From: JAMHWF01 sp964371405
Lineage (GTDB): Bacteria; Pseudomonadota; Gammaproteobacteria; Burkholderiales; Burkholderiaceae_C
Assembly (NCBI GenBank): GCA_964371405.1
Contig: CAYJLV010000005.1
Location: 74,827 to 138,826 of the forward strand
Length of the DNA: 64,000 bases
Direction of reading: 5' to 3'
The notes below the pieces were generated by a model, which did not search any database, was not told where the DNA came from, and worked only from the letters and a program-made list of their open reading frames with translations. The translations under genes were made by a program, and so were the position numbers. Positions within the stretch are counted from its first letter, which is position 1; every line of letters starts with the position of its first letter. Of the stretch, positions 1 through 9,091 are shown in pieces.

Positions 1-78
1 GCGTCGGGCCACGTGACGGCCGGGCAGTTCGACGCCTGGGTGCGTCCCGACGAAATGATCGGTCCGCGCGCCGGATAA
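1..78 (+). CDS. fumC: Fumarate hydratase class II, C-terminal end (partial)
   Basis: Only the last 25 codons are in the window, read from base 1 to the TAA at 76-78. The residues QFDAWVRPDEMIG closely match the conserved C-terminal tail of class II fumarase (E. coli FumC ends EFDSWVRPEQMVG plus a few residues). The enzyme interconverts fumarate and L-malate in the TCA cycle. The stop lies 8 bases before the rpiA start, so the two genes may be co-transcribed. The call rests on this short tail, but the tail is diagnostic for the FumC family rather than for the wider fumarase/aspartase superfamily. Confidence 0.75.
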   Translation, partial: ASGHVTAGQFDAWVRPDEMIGPRAG

Positions 79-86
79 TCGGCGCG

Positions 87-749
87 ATGGATGCCCAGCA
101 ACTGAAGATGCTCGTCGGCCGCGCCGCGGTCGAGTTCGTGCGGCCCGGCAGCGTGATCGGCGTCGGCACCGGCTCGACCGTCAACTGCTTCATCGACGCG
201 CTGGCCGAGGCCGGCGTCGCGATCGCCGGCGCCGTGTCGAGTTCGAACGCGAGCACCGAGCGGCTGCGCGCCGCCGGCGTGCGCGTGCTCGACGCCAACG
301 ACGTCGACTCGCTGCCGGTCTACGTCGACGGCGCCGACGAGATCGACGGCCGCGGCTGCATGATCAAGGGCGGCGGCGCCGCGCTGACGCGCGAGAAGAT
401 CGTCGCCGACATCGCCGAGCGCTTCGTCTGCATCGCCGACGAATCGAAACTCGTGCAGACGCTCGGACGCTTCCCGCTGCCCGTCGAGGTGATCCCGATG
501 GCGACCGCGCAGGTGGCGCGCCGGCTGCGCGCGCTCGGCGGCCAGGCCGTGCTGCGCCAGGGCGTCGTCACCGACAACGGCTGCGCCATCCTCGACGTGC
601 GCGGCTTCGCGATCGCCGACCCGGCGGCGCTCGAGCACGAGATCAACCAATGGCCCGGCGTCGTCACGGTCGGCATCTTCGCGCGCAACCGCGCCCAGGT
701 CTGCCTGCTCGGCACGCCGCAGGGCGTGCGGCGGATCGATTTCGTTTGA
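87..749 (+). CDS. rpiA: Ribose-5-phosphate isomerase A
   Basis: This 220-residue protein has the normal RpiA length. It interconverts ribose 5-phosphate and ribulose 5-phosphate in the cytosolic non-oxidative pentose phosphate pathway. The phosphate-binding loop GTGSTV lies at about residues 27-32. The catalytic DGADE block puts Asp81 and Asp84 at the same numbers as in E. coli RpiA. KGGGAAL at 94-100 is followed by Glu103, the proposed general base. The ATG at 87 gives the canonical N-terminus. No strong Shine-Dalgarno is visible, which fits translational coupling with the upstream fumC stop. Nothing is unusual about it. Confidence 0.97.
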   Translation: MDAQQLKMLVGRAAVEFVRPGSVIGVGTGSTVNCFIDALAEAGVAIAGAVSSSNASTERLRAAGVRVLDANDVDSLPVYVDGADEIDGRGCMIKGGGAALTREKIVADIAERFVCIADESKLVQTLGRFPLPVEVIPMATAQVARRLRALGGQAVLRQGVVTDNGCAILDVRGFAIADPAALEHEINQWPGVVTVGIFARNRAQVCLLGTPQGVRRIDFV

Positions 750-753
750 CCCG

Positions 754-1368
754 CTACCGCTTGCCCCGCAGCCCGTCGAGGTAAGCCGCCGCTGCCGCGC
801 GGCCGACGCGCACCAGGTCGAACTCGCCGCGGTCGAGCAGCCAGGTGCGCAGCAAGCCGTCGAGCAGGGCCGCGAGGCCGATGGCGGCGTGGCGGACGAC
901 GACGCGCGGCCTCAGCTGGCCGGCGCGGCGCGCGCATTGCAGCAGCGTTTCGCTGCGTCGCTGGAAGGCGGCGCGCATCCGGCGCTCATGCGCGTGCGCC
1001 GGCGCGAGGTCCACGCCGGGCTCGGTGCGTTCGCGGATCACGGTATACAGGCACTGCAGCCGCGGCTCGGCGGCGATGCCGCGCAGCACTTCGACGAAGC
1101 CGCGTTCGAGCTGGCCGAGCGGATCGTCCTCGTCGATCGCGCTGCGCCACTGCTGCTCGAAGGGGAATGCCGCACGTGCGAGCATGGCCTGCAGCAGATC
1201 GGCCTTGTCGCGGAAGTGCCAGTACAGCGCGCCGCGCGTCACGCCGGCCGCCGCGGCGATGTCGACGAGCGAAGCGGCCGCGACGCCTCGCGCTCCGAAG
1301 ACGGCTTCGGCGGCGTCGAGCAGCGCGTCGCGCGTGGCGGCAGCGTCTTCCTTGGTGCGGCGGGGCAT
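754..1368 (-). CDS. TetR/AcrR-family repressor of the adjacent RND efflux operon
   Basis: This 204-residue protein starts MPRRTKEDAAATRDALLDAA. The N-terminal 60 residues form the TetR helix-turn-helix (GVAAASLVDIAAAAGVTRGALYWHFRDKADLL). The remainder is the ligand-binding domain typical of the AcrR/TtgR/BpeR type. I chose the ATG at 1368 because the fold begins there; the open frame further upstream runs across the promoter. The gene is divergent from a membrane fusion/RND/outer-membrane operon, and a near-perfect palindrome at 1404-1423 lies in the 136-base gap. That arrangement implies drug-responsive repression of the pump and of itself. The ligand cannot be inferred from sequence. Confidence 0.9.
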   Translation of the reverse strand: MPRRTKEDAAATRDALLDAAEAVFGARGVAAASLVDIAAAAGVTRGALYWHFRDKADLLQAMLARAAFPFEQQWRSAIDEDDPLGQLERGFVEVLRGIAAEPRLQCLYTVIRERTEPGVDLAPAHAHERRMRAAFQRRSETLLQCARRAGQLRPRVVVRHAAIGLAALLDGLLRTWLLDRGEFDLVRVGRAAAAAYLDGLRGKR

Positions 1369-1403
1369 GCGGTCGGGCGGGCGGGGCGCGCCGGCGGCGC
1401 GCT

Positions 1404-1423
1404 TACATTCACTAGTGTATGTA
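1404..1423. promoter_or_regulatory. AcrR-like operator palindrome
   Basis: The bases TACATTCACTAGTGTATGTA form two 9-base half sites around a TA centre, with a single mismatch between the arms. The core resembles the TACATACA half-site of the E. coli AcrR operator. It lies between the divergent TetR gene (start 1368) and the efflux operon (start about 1505), the expected place for a repressor controlling both. Binding is inferred, not shown. Confidence 0.7.
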
Positions 1424-1504
1424 TACTGGCGGCATAATCCAACCGGTGCAATGCCCCGGCCGCAGCACACCTGCGGCCGGGTTGATTCTGCGCAAGGGAA
1501 TGCC

Positions 1505-2728
1505 GTGACGACTCCTCCTCCTATCGTTCCCGTGCCGTGGCGCGCGCCGGCGGCGCTCGTGCTCGCGCTGGCCCTCGCCGCGTGCAGCGGCGGCGACAAG
1601 CCGCAGGGCGGGCCCGGCGGCGGCAGGCCGCCGCCGGCCGTCGGCGTCGTCACGGTCGCGCTGCGCACGCTGCCGATCGCGGCCGAGCTGCCGGGCCGCG
1701 TCGAGGCGCTGCGCACGGCGCAGGTGCGCGCGCGCGTCACGGGCATCGTGCACAAGCGGCTGTTTCGCGAAGGCAGCGACGTGAAGGCCGGCCAGCCCCT
1801 TTTCCAGATCGACGCCGCGCCCTACCAGGCCGCGCTCGACAGCGCGCAGGCGGCGCTCGCCAAGGCGCAGGCCAACGCGACGCAGGCCACCGCCCAGGCA
1901 ACGCGCTTCGCGCCGCTGCGCGAGGCCAACGCGATCAGCCAGCAGGACTACATCAACGCCCAGGCGGCGCAGAAGCAGGCCGAGGCCGACGTCGCCGCCG
2001 CGCGCGCCGCGGTGCAGACGGCGCGGCTCAACCTCGGCTATGCGACCGTCACGGCACCGATCTCGGGGCGCATCGGCCGCGCCCTCGTCACCGAGGGTGC
2101 GCTGGTGTCGGCGACCGAGGCGACACAGTTGGCGCTGATCCAGCAGATCCATCCCGTCTATGTCAACTTCACGCAGCCCATCGCCGAGCTGCAGCGGCTG
2201 CGCCGGTCGTTTGCGCGCGGCACGGCCAAGCCGGTCGATGCGGTGCCGGTGCGCATCGTCACCGACGACGGCAGCGAGCTGCCGCAGGCCGGCCGGCTGC
2301 TGTTCTCGGACCTGTCGGTCGACGCGACGTCGGGCCAGGTCACGCTGCGCGCCGAGGTGCCGAATGCCGAACTGCGGCTGCTGCCCGGCCTGTACGTGCG
2401 CGGCCGGCTCGCGCAGGCGACGGTGGACAACGCCATGCTGCTGCCGCAGCAGGCGGTGACCCGCTCGGCGCAAGGCGACAGCGTGCTCGTCGTCGGCGCC
2501 GACGGCAAGCCCGCGCCGCGCCCCGTGCAGATCGGCGGTTCGCAGAACGGCGAATGGGTCGTCACCGGCGGACTCAAGGCCGGCGAGCAGGTGATCGTCG
2601 ACGGCTTCCAGAAGATGCAGCCGGGCGCGCCGGTCAAGCCGGTGCCGTGGAACGGCGCGGCTTCGGCGCCGCCCGCGGCCGGGGGTTCCGCCTCGGCGCC
2701 GGTCGCATCGGCCGCAGCCAGCCGCTGA
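1505..2728 (+). CDS. RND efflux periplasmic adaptor (membrane fusion lipoprotein)
   Basis: This 407-residue AcrA/MexA/BpeA-type adaptor bridges the inner-membrane pump and the outer-membrane channel. It has a lipoprotein signal with lipobox LALAAC (Cys27), then an N-terminal beta-barrel/lipoyl half (about 60-100), an alanine-rich alpha-helical hairpin (about 110-180), a second lipoyl half and the C-terminal barrel (VTRSAQGDSVLVVG region). The GTG start at 1505 gives a correctly sized signal and has an AAGGGAA ribosome site just upstream; an in-frame ATG at 1451 is less likely. Fourteen bases separate it from the pump gene, so these are co-transcribed. The substrate is unknown; HAE1-type systems usually export hydrophobic or amphiphilic drugs and solvents. 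Confidence 0.93.
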   Translation: MTTPPPIVPVPWRAPAALVLALALAACSGGDKPQGGPGGGRPPPAVGVVTVALRTLPIAAELPGRVEALRTAQVRARVTGIVHKRLFREGSDVKAGQPLFQIDAAPYQAALDSAQAALAKAQANATQATAQATRFAPLREANAISQQDYINAQAAQKQAEADVAAARAAVQTARLNLGYATVTAPISGRIGRALVTEGALVSATEATQLALIQQIHPVYVNFTQPIAELQRLRRSFARGTAKPVDAVPVRIVTDDGSELPQAGRLLFSDLSVDATSGQVTLRAEVPNAELRLLPGLYVRGRLAQATVDNAMLLPQQAVTRSAQGDSVLVVGADGKPAPRPVQIGGSQNGEWVVTGGLKAGEQVIVDGFQKMQPGAPVKPVPWNGAASAPPAAGGSASAPVASAAASR

Positions 2729-2741
2729 AGGGGCCGACGCC

Positions 2742-5700
2742 ATGGCCCGCTTCTTCATCGACAGGCCCATCTTTGCCTGGGTGATCGCGCTGTTCATTCT
2801 GGTCGGCGGCGGCGTCGCGATCACGCAGCTGCCGATCGCGCAGTACCCGCCGGTCGCGCCGCCCTCGATCGTGCTGAACGCCAGCTATCCGGGCGCGTCG
2901 GCGCAGACGCTCGAGGACAGCGTGCTCAGCGTCATCGAGCAGGAGATGAACGGCTCTCCCGGCCTGATCTACATGGAGTCGGTGGCGCAGGCCAACGGCA
3001 CCGGCTCGATCACGCTGAACTTCCAGCCCGGCACGAACGCCGACCTCGCGCAGGTCGACGTGCAGAACCGCCTGAGCCGCGCGGCGCCGCGCCTGCCGCA
3101 GGCCGTGACGCAGCAGGGTGTGCGCGTCGACAAGGCGCGCTCCAACTTCCTGCTGTTCACGATCCTGACATCCGACGATCCGAAGTGGGACCCGGTGGCG
3201 CTGGGCGACTACGCGTCGCGCAACGTGCTGCCCGAACTCCAGCGCACGCCCGGCGTCGGCCAGGCGCAGCTGTTCGGCAGCGAGCGCGCGATGCGCATCT
3301 GGGTCGACCCGGCCAAGCTGGTGGGCTACAACCTGTCGAACGCCGACGTCACGGCGGCGATCCGCGCGCAGAACGCGCAGGTCGCGTCGGGCACGATCGG
3401 CGACCTGCCCAACGTGCCGGGCCAGACGATCTTCGCTACCGTGGTGGTACACGGGCAGCTCAGCGGCGTCGAGCAGTTCGGCAACATCGTGCTGCGCGCC
3501 AACCCCGACGGCTCCGCCGTGCGGCTCAAGGACGTCGCGCGCATCGAGCTCGGCGGCCAGAACTACGCCACCTCGGCGCGGCTGAACGGCAAGCCCTCGA
3601 CCGGCATCGGCGTGCAGCTCTCGCCGACCGGCAACGCGCTGGCCACGGCGCAGGCGATCCACAAGCGCATGGACGAGCTGTCGCAGTACTTTCCGCCGGG
3701 CGTGCGCCACATCGTGCCGTTCGACACCTCGAAGTTCGTCGACCTCTCGATCCGGCAGGTGGTGATCACGCTGCTCGAGGCCATCGGGCTGGTGTTCCTC
3801 GTCATGTTCCTGTTCCTGCAGAACTGGCGCTACACCATCATCCCGACGATCGTCGTGCCGATCACGCTGTTCGGCACCTTCGCCGTGCTGCTCGCGCTCG
3901 GCTTCTCGATCAATGTGCTGACGATGTTCGGCATGGTGCTCGTCATCGGCATCGTCGTCGACGACGCGATCGTCGTGGTCGAGAACGTCGAGCGCATCAT
4001 GAGCGAGGAGGGCCTCGCGCCGCGCGCGGCCACCCGCAAGGCCATGGGCCAGATCTCGGGCGCCATCGTCGGGGTGACCGTGGTGCTGGTCTCCGTGTTC
4101 GTGCCGCTGGCCTTCTTCACGGGTTCGGTGGGCAACATCTACCGCCAGTTTTCCGTCGTCATGGCGGCATCGATCGGCTTCTCGGCCTTCATGGCGCTGT
4201 CGCTGACGCCGGCGCTGTGCGCCACGCTGCTCAAGCCGGTCGAGGCCGGCCACCACCACGAAAAGCGCGGCTTCTTCGGCTGGTTCAACCGCGGCTTCTC
4301 GCGCACCGCCCGGCGCTACGAGGGCCTGGTCGCGCGCATCCTGCGCCGCGCGGCGCGCTACCTGATCATCTACGCGGCGATCGTCGCGGCGGTGGCGCTG
4401 CTGTTCGCGCGGCTGCCGAGCTCGTTCCTGCCGCAGGAGGACCAGGGCTACGTGCTCGTCAACGTGCAGCTGCCGCCGGGCGCCACCGTCAATCGCACGC
4501 GCGAGGTGATGCAGCAGGTCGAGGGCTTCATGCTCCAGCAGCCCGAGGTGGCCAACATCGTCAGCGTGCTCGGCTTCAGCTTCTCGGGTCAGGGGCAGAA
4601 CGCCGGCCTCGCGTTCGTGCCGCTCAAGCCCTGGGACGAGCGGGAGGGCGCGGCGCATTCGGCGCAGGCGCTGGCCGGTCGCGCGTTCGGCGCGCTGATG
4701 GGCATCCGCGACGCCTTCATCTTTCCGCTGAGCCCGCCGCCGATTCCCGAGCTCGGCACTGCGTCGGGCTTCAACTTCCGCCTGCAGGACCGCGGCGGCA
4801 ACGGCCACGACGCGCTCGTCGCAGCGCGCAACCAGCTGCTGGGCATGGCGTCGCAGAGCAAGCTGATCGTCAACGTGCGCCCCGACGGGCTGGAGGACGC
4901 CTCGCAGCTGCAGGTCGACATCGACCGCGACAAGGCCAGTGCGCTCGGCGTGCCCTTCGAAGCCGTGAATTCGGCGATCTCGACCGCGCTCGGCTCGTCC
5001 TACGTCAACGACTTTCCCAACGCCGGACGGCTGCAGCGCGTCGTCGTGCAGGCCGATGCCCCGGCGCGCATGCAGCCCGACGACATCCTCGCGCTCAGCG
5101 CCGTCAACGCGCGCGGTCAGCCGGTGCCGCTGTCGGCCTTCGCGACGACGCGCTGGATCACAGGCCCGATGCAGACGATCCGCTACAACGGCTACCCGAC
5201 GATGCGCATCACCGGCGAGGCGGCGCCGGGCGTCAGCTCGGGCGAGGCGATGGCCGAGATGGAGCGCCTCATGGCGCAGCTGCCGGCGGGCTTCGCCTAC
5301 GAGTGGACCGGCCAGTCGCGCGAGGAGCGGCTGGCGGGCAACACGGCGACGCTGCTGTACGCCTTCTCGCTGCTCGCCGTGTTCCTGTGCCTGGCGGCGC
5401 TCTACGAGAGCTGGTCGATCCCGTTCGCCGTGATCCTCGTCGTGCCGCTGGGCGTGCTCGGCGTGGTCAGCGCCACCAGCCTGTTCGGCATGGCCAACGA
5501 CGTCTACTTCAAGGTCGGCCTGATCACGATCATCGGCTTGTCGGCGAAGAACGCGGTGCTGATCATCGAGTTCGCGAAGGATCTGCAGGCGCAGGGCAAG
5601 AGCGCGATCGACGCCGTGCTCGAGGCGGCGCACCTGCGCTTTCGGCCGATCATCATGACATCGATGGCGTTCACGCTCGGCGTGCTGCCGTTGGCCGTCG

Positions 5701-5918
5701 CCACCGGCGCCGGCTCGGCGAGCCAGCGCGCCATCGGCACCGGCGTGATGGGCGGCATGATCGCCGGCACATTGCTCGCCGTCGTCTTCGTGCCGATATT
5801 CTTCGTCGTCGTGCGGCGCCTGTTCAAGGGCAGCGAACGGCAGCGCCGGATGTACGCGCACGAGCTCGACGCGGCCGACGCGACGCCGGCCGCACCCGCC
5901 ACGGGACGCACCGAATGA
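2742..5918 (+). CDS. RND efflux pump, HAE1 family inner-membrane transporter
   Basis: This 1,058-residue protein has the usual AcrB/MexB length and is a proton-driven antiporter. It starts MARFFIDRPIFAWVIALFI, the canonical HAE1 N-terminus. It has twelve predicted membrane helices with two large periplasmic loops. The paired proton-relay aspartates lie in GIVVDDAIVVVENVERIM (TM4) and the partner lysine in GLSAKNAVLIIEFAKD (TM10). Both mark HAE1 multidrug pumps rather than metal-exporting HME pumps. It is preceded by the adaptor gene and overlaps the channel gene by four bases (ATGA at 5915-5918). Expression is probably controlled by the divergent TetR gene. Specific substrates cannot be read from the sequence. 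Confidence 0.96.
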   Translation: MARFFIDRPIFAWVIALFILVGGGVAITQLPIAQYPPVAPPSIVLNASYPGASAQTLEDSVLSVIEQEMNGSPGLIYMESVAQANGTGSITLNFQPGTNADLAQVDVQNRLSRAAPRLPQAVTQQGVRVDKARSNFLLFTILTSDDPKWDPVALGDYASRNVLPELQRTPGVGQAQLFGSERAMRIWVDPAKLVGYNLSNADVTAAIRAQNAQVASGTIGDLPNVPGQTIFATVVVHGQLSGVEQFGNIVLRANPDGSAVRLKDVARIELGGQNYATSARLNGKPSTGIGVQLSPTGNALATAQAIHKRMDELSQYFPPGVRHIVPFDTSKFVDLSIRQVVITLLEAIGLVFLVMFLFLQNWRYTIIPTIVVPITLFGTFAVLLALGFSINVLTMFGMVLVIGIVVDDAIVVVENVERIMSEEGLAPRAATRKAMGQISGAIVGVTVVLVSVFVPLAFFTGSVGNIYRQFSVVMAASIGFSAFMALSLTPALCATLLKPVEAGHHHEKRGFFGWFNRGFSRTARRYEGLVARILRRAARYLIIYAAIVAAVALLFARLPSSFLPQEDQGYVLVNVQLPPGATVNRTREVMQQVEGFMLQQPEVANIVSVLGFSFSGQGQNAGLAFVPLKPWDEREGAAHSAQALAGRAFGALMGIRDAFIFPLSPPPIPELGTASGFNFRLQDRGGNGHDALVAARNQLLGMASQSKLIVNVRPDGLEDASQLQVDIDRDKASALGVPFEAVNSAISTALGSSYVNDFPNAGRLQRVVVQADAPARMQPDDILALSAVNARGQPVPLSAFATTRWITGPMQTIRYNGYPTMRITGEAAPGVSSGEAMAEMERLMAQLPAGFAYEWTGQSREERLAGNTATLLYAFSLLAVFLCLAALYESWSIPFAVILVVPLGVLGVVSATSLFGMANDVYFKVGLITIIGLSAKNAVLIIEFAKDLQAQGKSAIDAVLEAAHLRFRPIIMTSMAFTLGVLPLAVATGAGSASQRAIGTGVMGGMIAGTLLAVVFVPIFFVVVRRLFKGSERQRRMYAHELDAADATPAAPATGRTE

Positions 5919-7336
5919 AGCAGACCTCCTTTCCCGCACGCCATGCCTTGCAGGCCGCCGCCGCGGCGCTCGCGCTCACGCTGGCCGCCGGCTGCACCTC
6001 GCTCGCGCCGCGCTACGAGCGGCCGGCCGCGCCGGTGGCCGAGCGCTTCCCGCTCGCCGACGCCGCGCCCGCGGGCGGCGCCGCTGCCGCGGCCGATCTG
6101 CCGTGGCAGCAGTTCTTCGGCGACGCGCGGCTGCGCGCGCTGATCGAGCTGGCGCTGGCCAACAACCGCGACCTGCGCGTCGCCGTGCTCAATGTCGACG
6201 CCGCACGCGCGCTCGTCACGGTGCGCCGCGCCGACGCACTGCCGACGGTCGGCGTCGGCGCCACCGGGCTGCGCCAGCCGGGCCAGGGCGGCAGCATGAG
6301 CAGCGTCTACACCGCCGGCCTGTCGTTCTCCGCCTGGGAGATCGATCTGTTCGGCCGCATCCGCTCGCTCGGCGAGGCGGCAGGCGCGCAGTATCTGGCG
6401 AGCGACGAAGGGCGCAAGGCGGCGCAGATCGCGCTGGTGTCGACGGTGGCCAGCCTGCACTACGCGATCGCCGCCGACGACGAACTGCTCGCGTTGACCG
6501 AGCGCACGTTCGCCACGCGCGACGAGTCGCTGCGCCTGACGAAGCTGCGCTTCGACAACGGCGCCAGCTCCGAACTCGATCTGCGGCTCGCGCAATCGCA
6601 GGTCGAGACGGCGCGCATCGCGCGCGCTGCGCTGCGGCGCCAGCGCGAGGTGGACCAGAACGCCCTCGTGCTGCTGGTCGGGCAGGCGCTACCCGCCACG
6701 CTGCCGCCGGCGCAGCCGTGGGATGCGCAGGCGCTGGCTGATGTGCCCGCCGGCCTGCCGTCGGAGGTGCTGCTGCGCCGCCCCGACGTGCTGCAGGCCG
6801 AGCAGCAACTGATCGCGGCGAACGCCAACATCGGCGCGGCGCGCGCCGCGTTCTACCCGCGCATCACGCTGACGGCGAGCGCCGGCACCGCCAGCACGCA
6901 CCTCGCCGACCTGTTCAAGGACAGCGCCTGGAGTTTCGCGCCGCAGATCTTCCTGCCGCTGTTCGACAGCGGGCGCAACCGCGCCAACCTCGAGATCGCC
7001 GAAGCACAGCGCGGCATCGCCGTCGCGCAGTACGAACGCGCGATTCAGTCGGCGTTCCGCGATGTCGCCGACGCACTCGCCGGCCGCGCCACGCTCGGCG
7101 AGCAGCTGCAGGCGCAGCAGGCGCAGACCGATGCCGAGACCGCACGCTTCAGGCTCAGCCAGCTGCGCTTCGACAACGGCATCGCCAGCTCGCTCGAGCT
7201 GCTCGACGCGCAGCGCACGCTGTTCGCCGCGCAGCAGGCGCTGATCACGGCGCAGCTCGCGCTGCAGCAGAACCGGATCACGAGCTACCGGGCGCTCGGC
7301 GGCGGTTGGAGCGAGACGTCGGCGGCGGCGCGCTGA
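5915..7336 (+). CDS. RND efflux outer-membrane channel lipoprotein (NodT/OprM family)
   Basis: This 473-residue TolC-like channel completes the tripartite pump. Its lipobox LAAGC gives Cys27. The mature part has the two repeated outer-membrane efflux domains, each with long helices and the recurring motif LRFDNGASSELDLRLAQ / LRFDNGIASSLELLDAQ at about 200 and 410. The start ATG overlaps the pump stop, so translation is coupled. The length matches OprM/CusC/NodT proteins. The gene ends the operon; the next gene downstream is convergent, with only 19 bases between stops and no clear terminator. Confidence 0.95.
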   Translation: MKQTSFPARHALQAAAAALALTLAAGCTSLAPRYERPAAPVAERFPLADAAPAGGAAAAADLPWQQFFGDARLRALIELALANNRDLRVAVLNVDAARALVTVRRADALPTVGVGATGLRQPGQGGSMSSVYTAGLSFSAWEIDLFGRIRSLGEAAGAQYLASDEGRKAAQIALVSTVASLHYAIAADDELLALTERTFATRDESLRLTKLRFDNGASSELDLRLAQSQVETARIARAALRRQREVDQNALVLLVGQALPATLPPAQPWDAQALADVPAGLPSEVLLRRPDVLQAEQQLIAANANIGAARAAFYPRITLTASAGTASTHLADLFKDSAWSFAPQIFLPLFDSGRNRANLEIAEAQRGIAVAQYERAIQSAFRDVADALAGRATLGEQLQAQQAQTDAETARFRLSQLRFDNGIASSLELLDAQRTLFAAQQALITAQLALQQNRITSYRALGGGWSETSAAAR

Positions 7337-7355
7337 CGCCGCCGCCGCTGTGTGA

Positions 7356-8915
7356 TCACGCCGGCACGGCGGCTCCGGTGTTGAACACGGAGATCTGATC
7401 CGTCAGGCGCCGCGCCTGCTCCTGCAGCGACGAGGCCGCCGCTGCCGATTCCTCGACCAGCGCAGCGTTCTGCTGCGTCATCTGGTCGATCGTGCCGACC
7501 GACTGATTCACCAGGCGGATGCCGTCGCGCTGCTCGAGCGCGGCCGCGGCCATCTCGCCGATCAGCGTCGTGACCTGGCGCACGCCGTCGACGATCTGCT
7601 GCATCGCCTCGCGCGCCTGGCCGACCTGCGTCGAGCCGGTCTGGACCGAGTCGACGGAGCTTTCGATCAGCGCCTTGATTTCCTTGGCTGCATCGGCGGA
7701 GCGCTGCGCCAGCGAGCGCACTTCGCTGGCCACGACGGCGAAGCCGCGACCCTGTTCGCCTGCGCGCGCCGCTTCGACGGCGGCGTTCAACGCCAGGATG
7801 TTGGTCTGGAACGCGATGCCGTCGATCACGCCGATGATGTCGGCGATCCTGGCTGACGACTCCGAGATGCGCGCCATGCTGTCGACGACCTTGCCGACGA
7901 TGTCGCCGCCCTGCAGCGCCGCGCCGGCTGCGTTCTCGGCGAGCTGGCTCGCCTTGCGGGCGACGTCGGCGGACTGCGTCACCGTTCCCGTGAGTTCTTC
8001 CAGGCTCGACGCCGTCTGCTGCAGGTTGGACGCCGTCTGCTCGGTGCGCGTCGACAGGTCCTGGTTGCCGCTGGCGATCTGCGTCGAGGCGACGGAGACC
8101 GACCCGACACCTTGGCGCACCTCGGTGACGAGGCCGCGCAACTGTGCCGACATGCTCGACATGCCGCGCATCAGGCGGCCGAGCTCGTCCTTGCGCTGCA
8201 CGTCGGCGGAGCGGCTGAGGTCGCCGGCGGCCACCGCCTCGGCCATCGCCACGGCCTGCAGCAGCGGGCGGTTGATCGAGCGCACCAGCACGGCCGCCCC
8301 GCCGATGCCGAACGCGAAGACGACGGCCAGACTGAGCAAGCCGATGAGCGTCGTCCGCCGGACCACGGCCTCCGTCTCGCGCTGGATGTCGTCGCGCTGG
8401 CGGATCTGCAGGTCGACCAGCGCCTGCTGCGCCGCCTCGTAGGGCGTGATCGCCGGCAGGAACTCCTTGTCGAAGAACGCCATCACGGCAGCCTGGTCGC
8501 CGGCCTGGCGCAGCTCCTGCGCCTTCTTCACCAGCCCCAGCACGATGGCGCGGCTGGCGGCGATGGCTTCGAAGGCATTCTTGTCGGCTTCCGTCGAGGC
8601 CAGCGACTGGATGCGCTTCTGCATCTCGCTGCTCGCCGCGATGCCCGCCTTCAGGCGCGCGCCGAACAACTGCGCGACCTGCGGCTCGGTGCTGAGGTTC
8701 GATGCCAGCGTGCGATCGGTGTTGGTCTGGCTCATGGCCTTCCAGGTCGTCGCCAGCGTGATCAATTCGTCGGCGTGGCGCGTGCGCTCGGCGGCGAGGA
8801 CGTGCGCACGTTGGACGCTGTACTGAGTCCACGCGCCCACGACCGCCATCGCGACCAGCAGCGCTCCGATGCAGCCCCAGAGTTTGCGGGACAGGGAAAT
8901 GTCGTCCAACTTCAT
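7356..8915 (-). CDS. Methyl-accepting chemotaxis protein
   Basis: This 519-residue transmembrane chemoreceptor has TM1 at about 13-29, a periplasmic helical sensor of roughly 160 residues (four-helix-bundle type, 30-188), and TM2 at about 189-211. A HAMP linker (about 212-265) and a cytoplasmic signalling coiled coil follow. The invariant hairpin tip IDGIAFQTNILALNAAVEAA lies at about 365-384. It lacks the C-terminal CheR/CheB-docking pentapeptide seen in Tar/Tsr and ends NTGAAVPA. The ligand is unknown. No other chemotaxis genes are nearby, so it is an orphan receptor that presumably joins the general polar array. Confidence 0.95.
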   Translation of the reverse strand: MKLDDISLSRKLWGCIGALLVAMAVVGAWTQYSVQRAHVLAAERTRHADELITLATTWKAMSQTNTDRTLASNLSTEPQVAQLFGARLKAGIAASSEMQKRIQSLASTEADKNAFEAIAASRAIVLGLVKKAQELRQAGDQAAVMAFFDKEFLPAITPYEAAQQALVDLQIRQRDDIQRETEAVVRRTTLIGLLSLAVVFAFGIGGAAVLVRSINRPLLQAVAMAEAVAAGDLSRSADVQRKDELGRLMRGMSSMSAQLRGLVTEVRQGVGSVSVASTQIASGNQDLSTRTEQTASNLQQTASSLEELTGTVTQSADVARKASQLAENAAGAALQGGDIVGKVVDSMARISESSARIADIIGVIDGIAFQTNILALNAAVEAARAGEQGRGFAVVASEVRSLAQRSADAAKEIKALIESSVDSVQTGSTQVGQAREAMQQIVDGVRQVTTLIGEMAAAALEQRDGIRLVNQSVGTIDQMTQQNAALVEESAAAASSLQEQARRLTDQISVFNTGAAVPA

Positions 8916-9091
8916 ATCGAATTCCAGTCAGGGTGTAGGTCGTGGCAAGCAAAGCGGGGCACGGCCAGGCCGGGTGACGGCAGGCGCGCGGCCCCGCCGA
9001 CAGTGTTCGGCATGTGGCGGTGGCGGCTTGAGCTGAAGAAAGCCGTGCAAGCGGCGCTTTTCGAGCTTTGGCGCAGCGGCTGCGTGGCCGC

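Noticed and set aside
1403..1438. Exact -35/-10 boxes for the efflux operon
   Set aside because: Several weak matches overlap the palindrome, but none has both good boxes and spacing, so no promoter was called.
2634..5939. Very long antisense reading frame (over 1,000 codons) opposite the RND pump gene
   Set aside because: It mirrors a clearly coding gene; its translation is Arg/His/Asp-rich low-complexity sequence expected from antisense of GC3-biased DNA.
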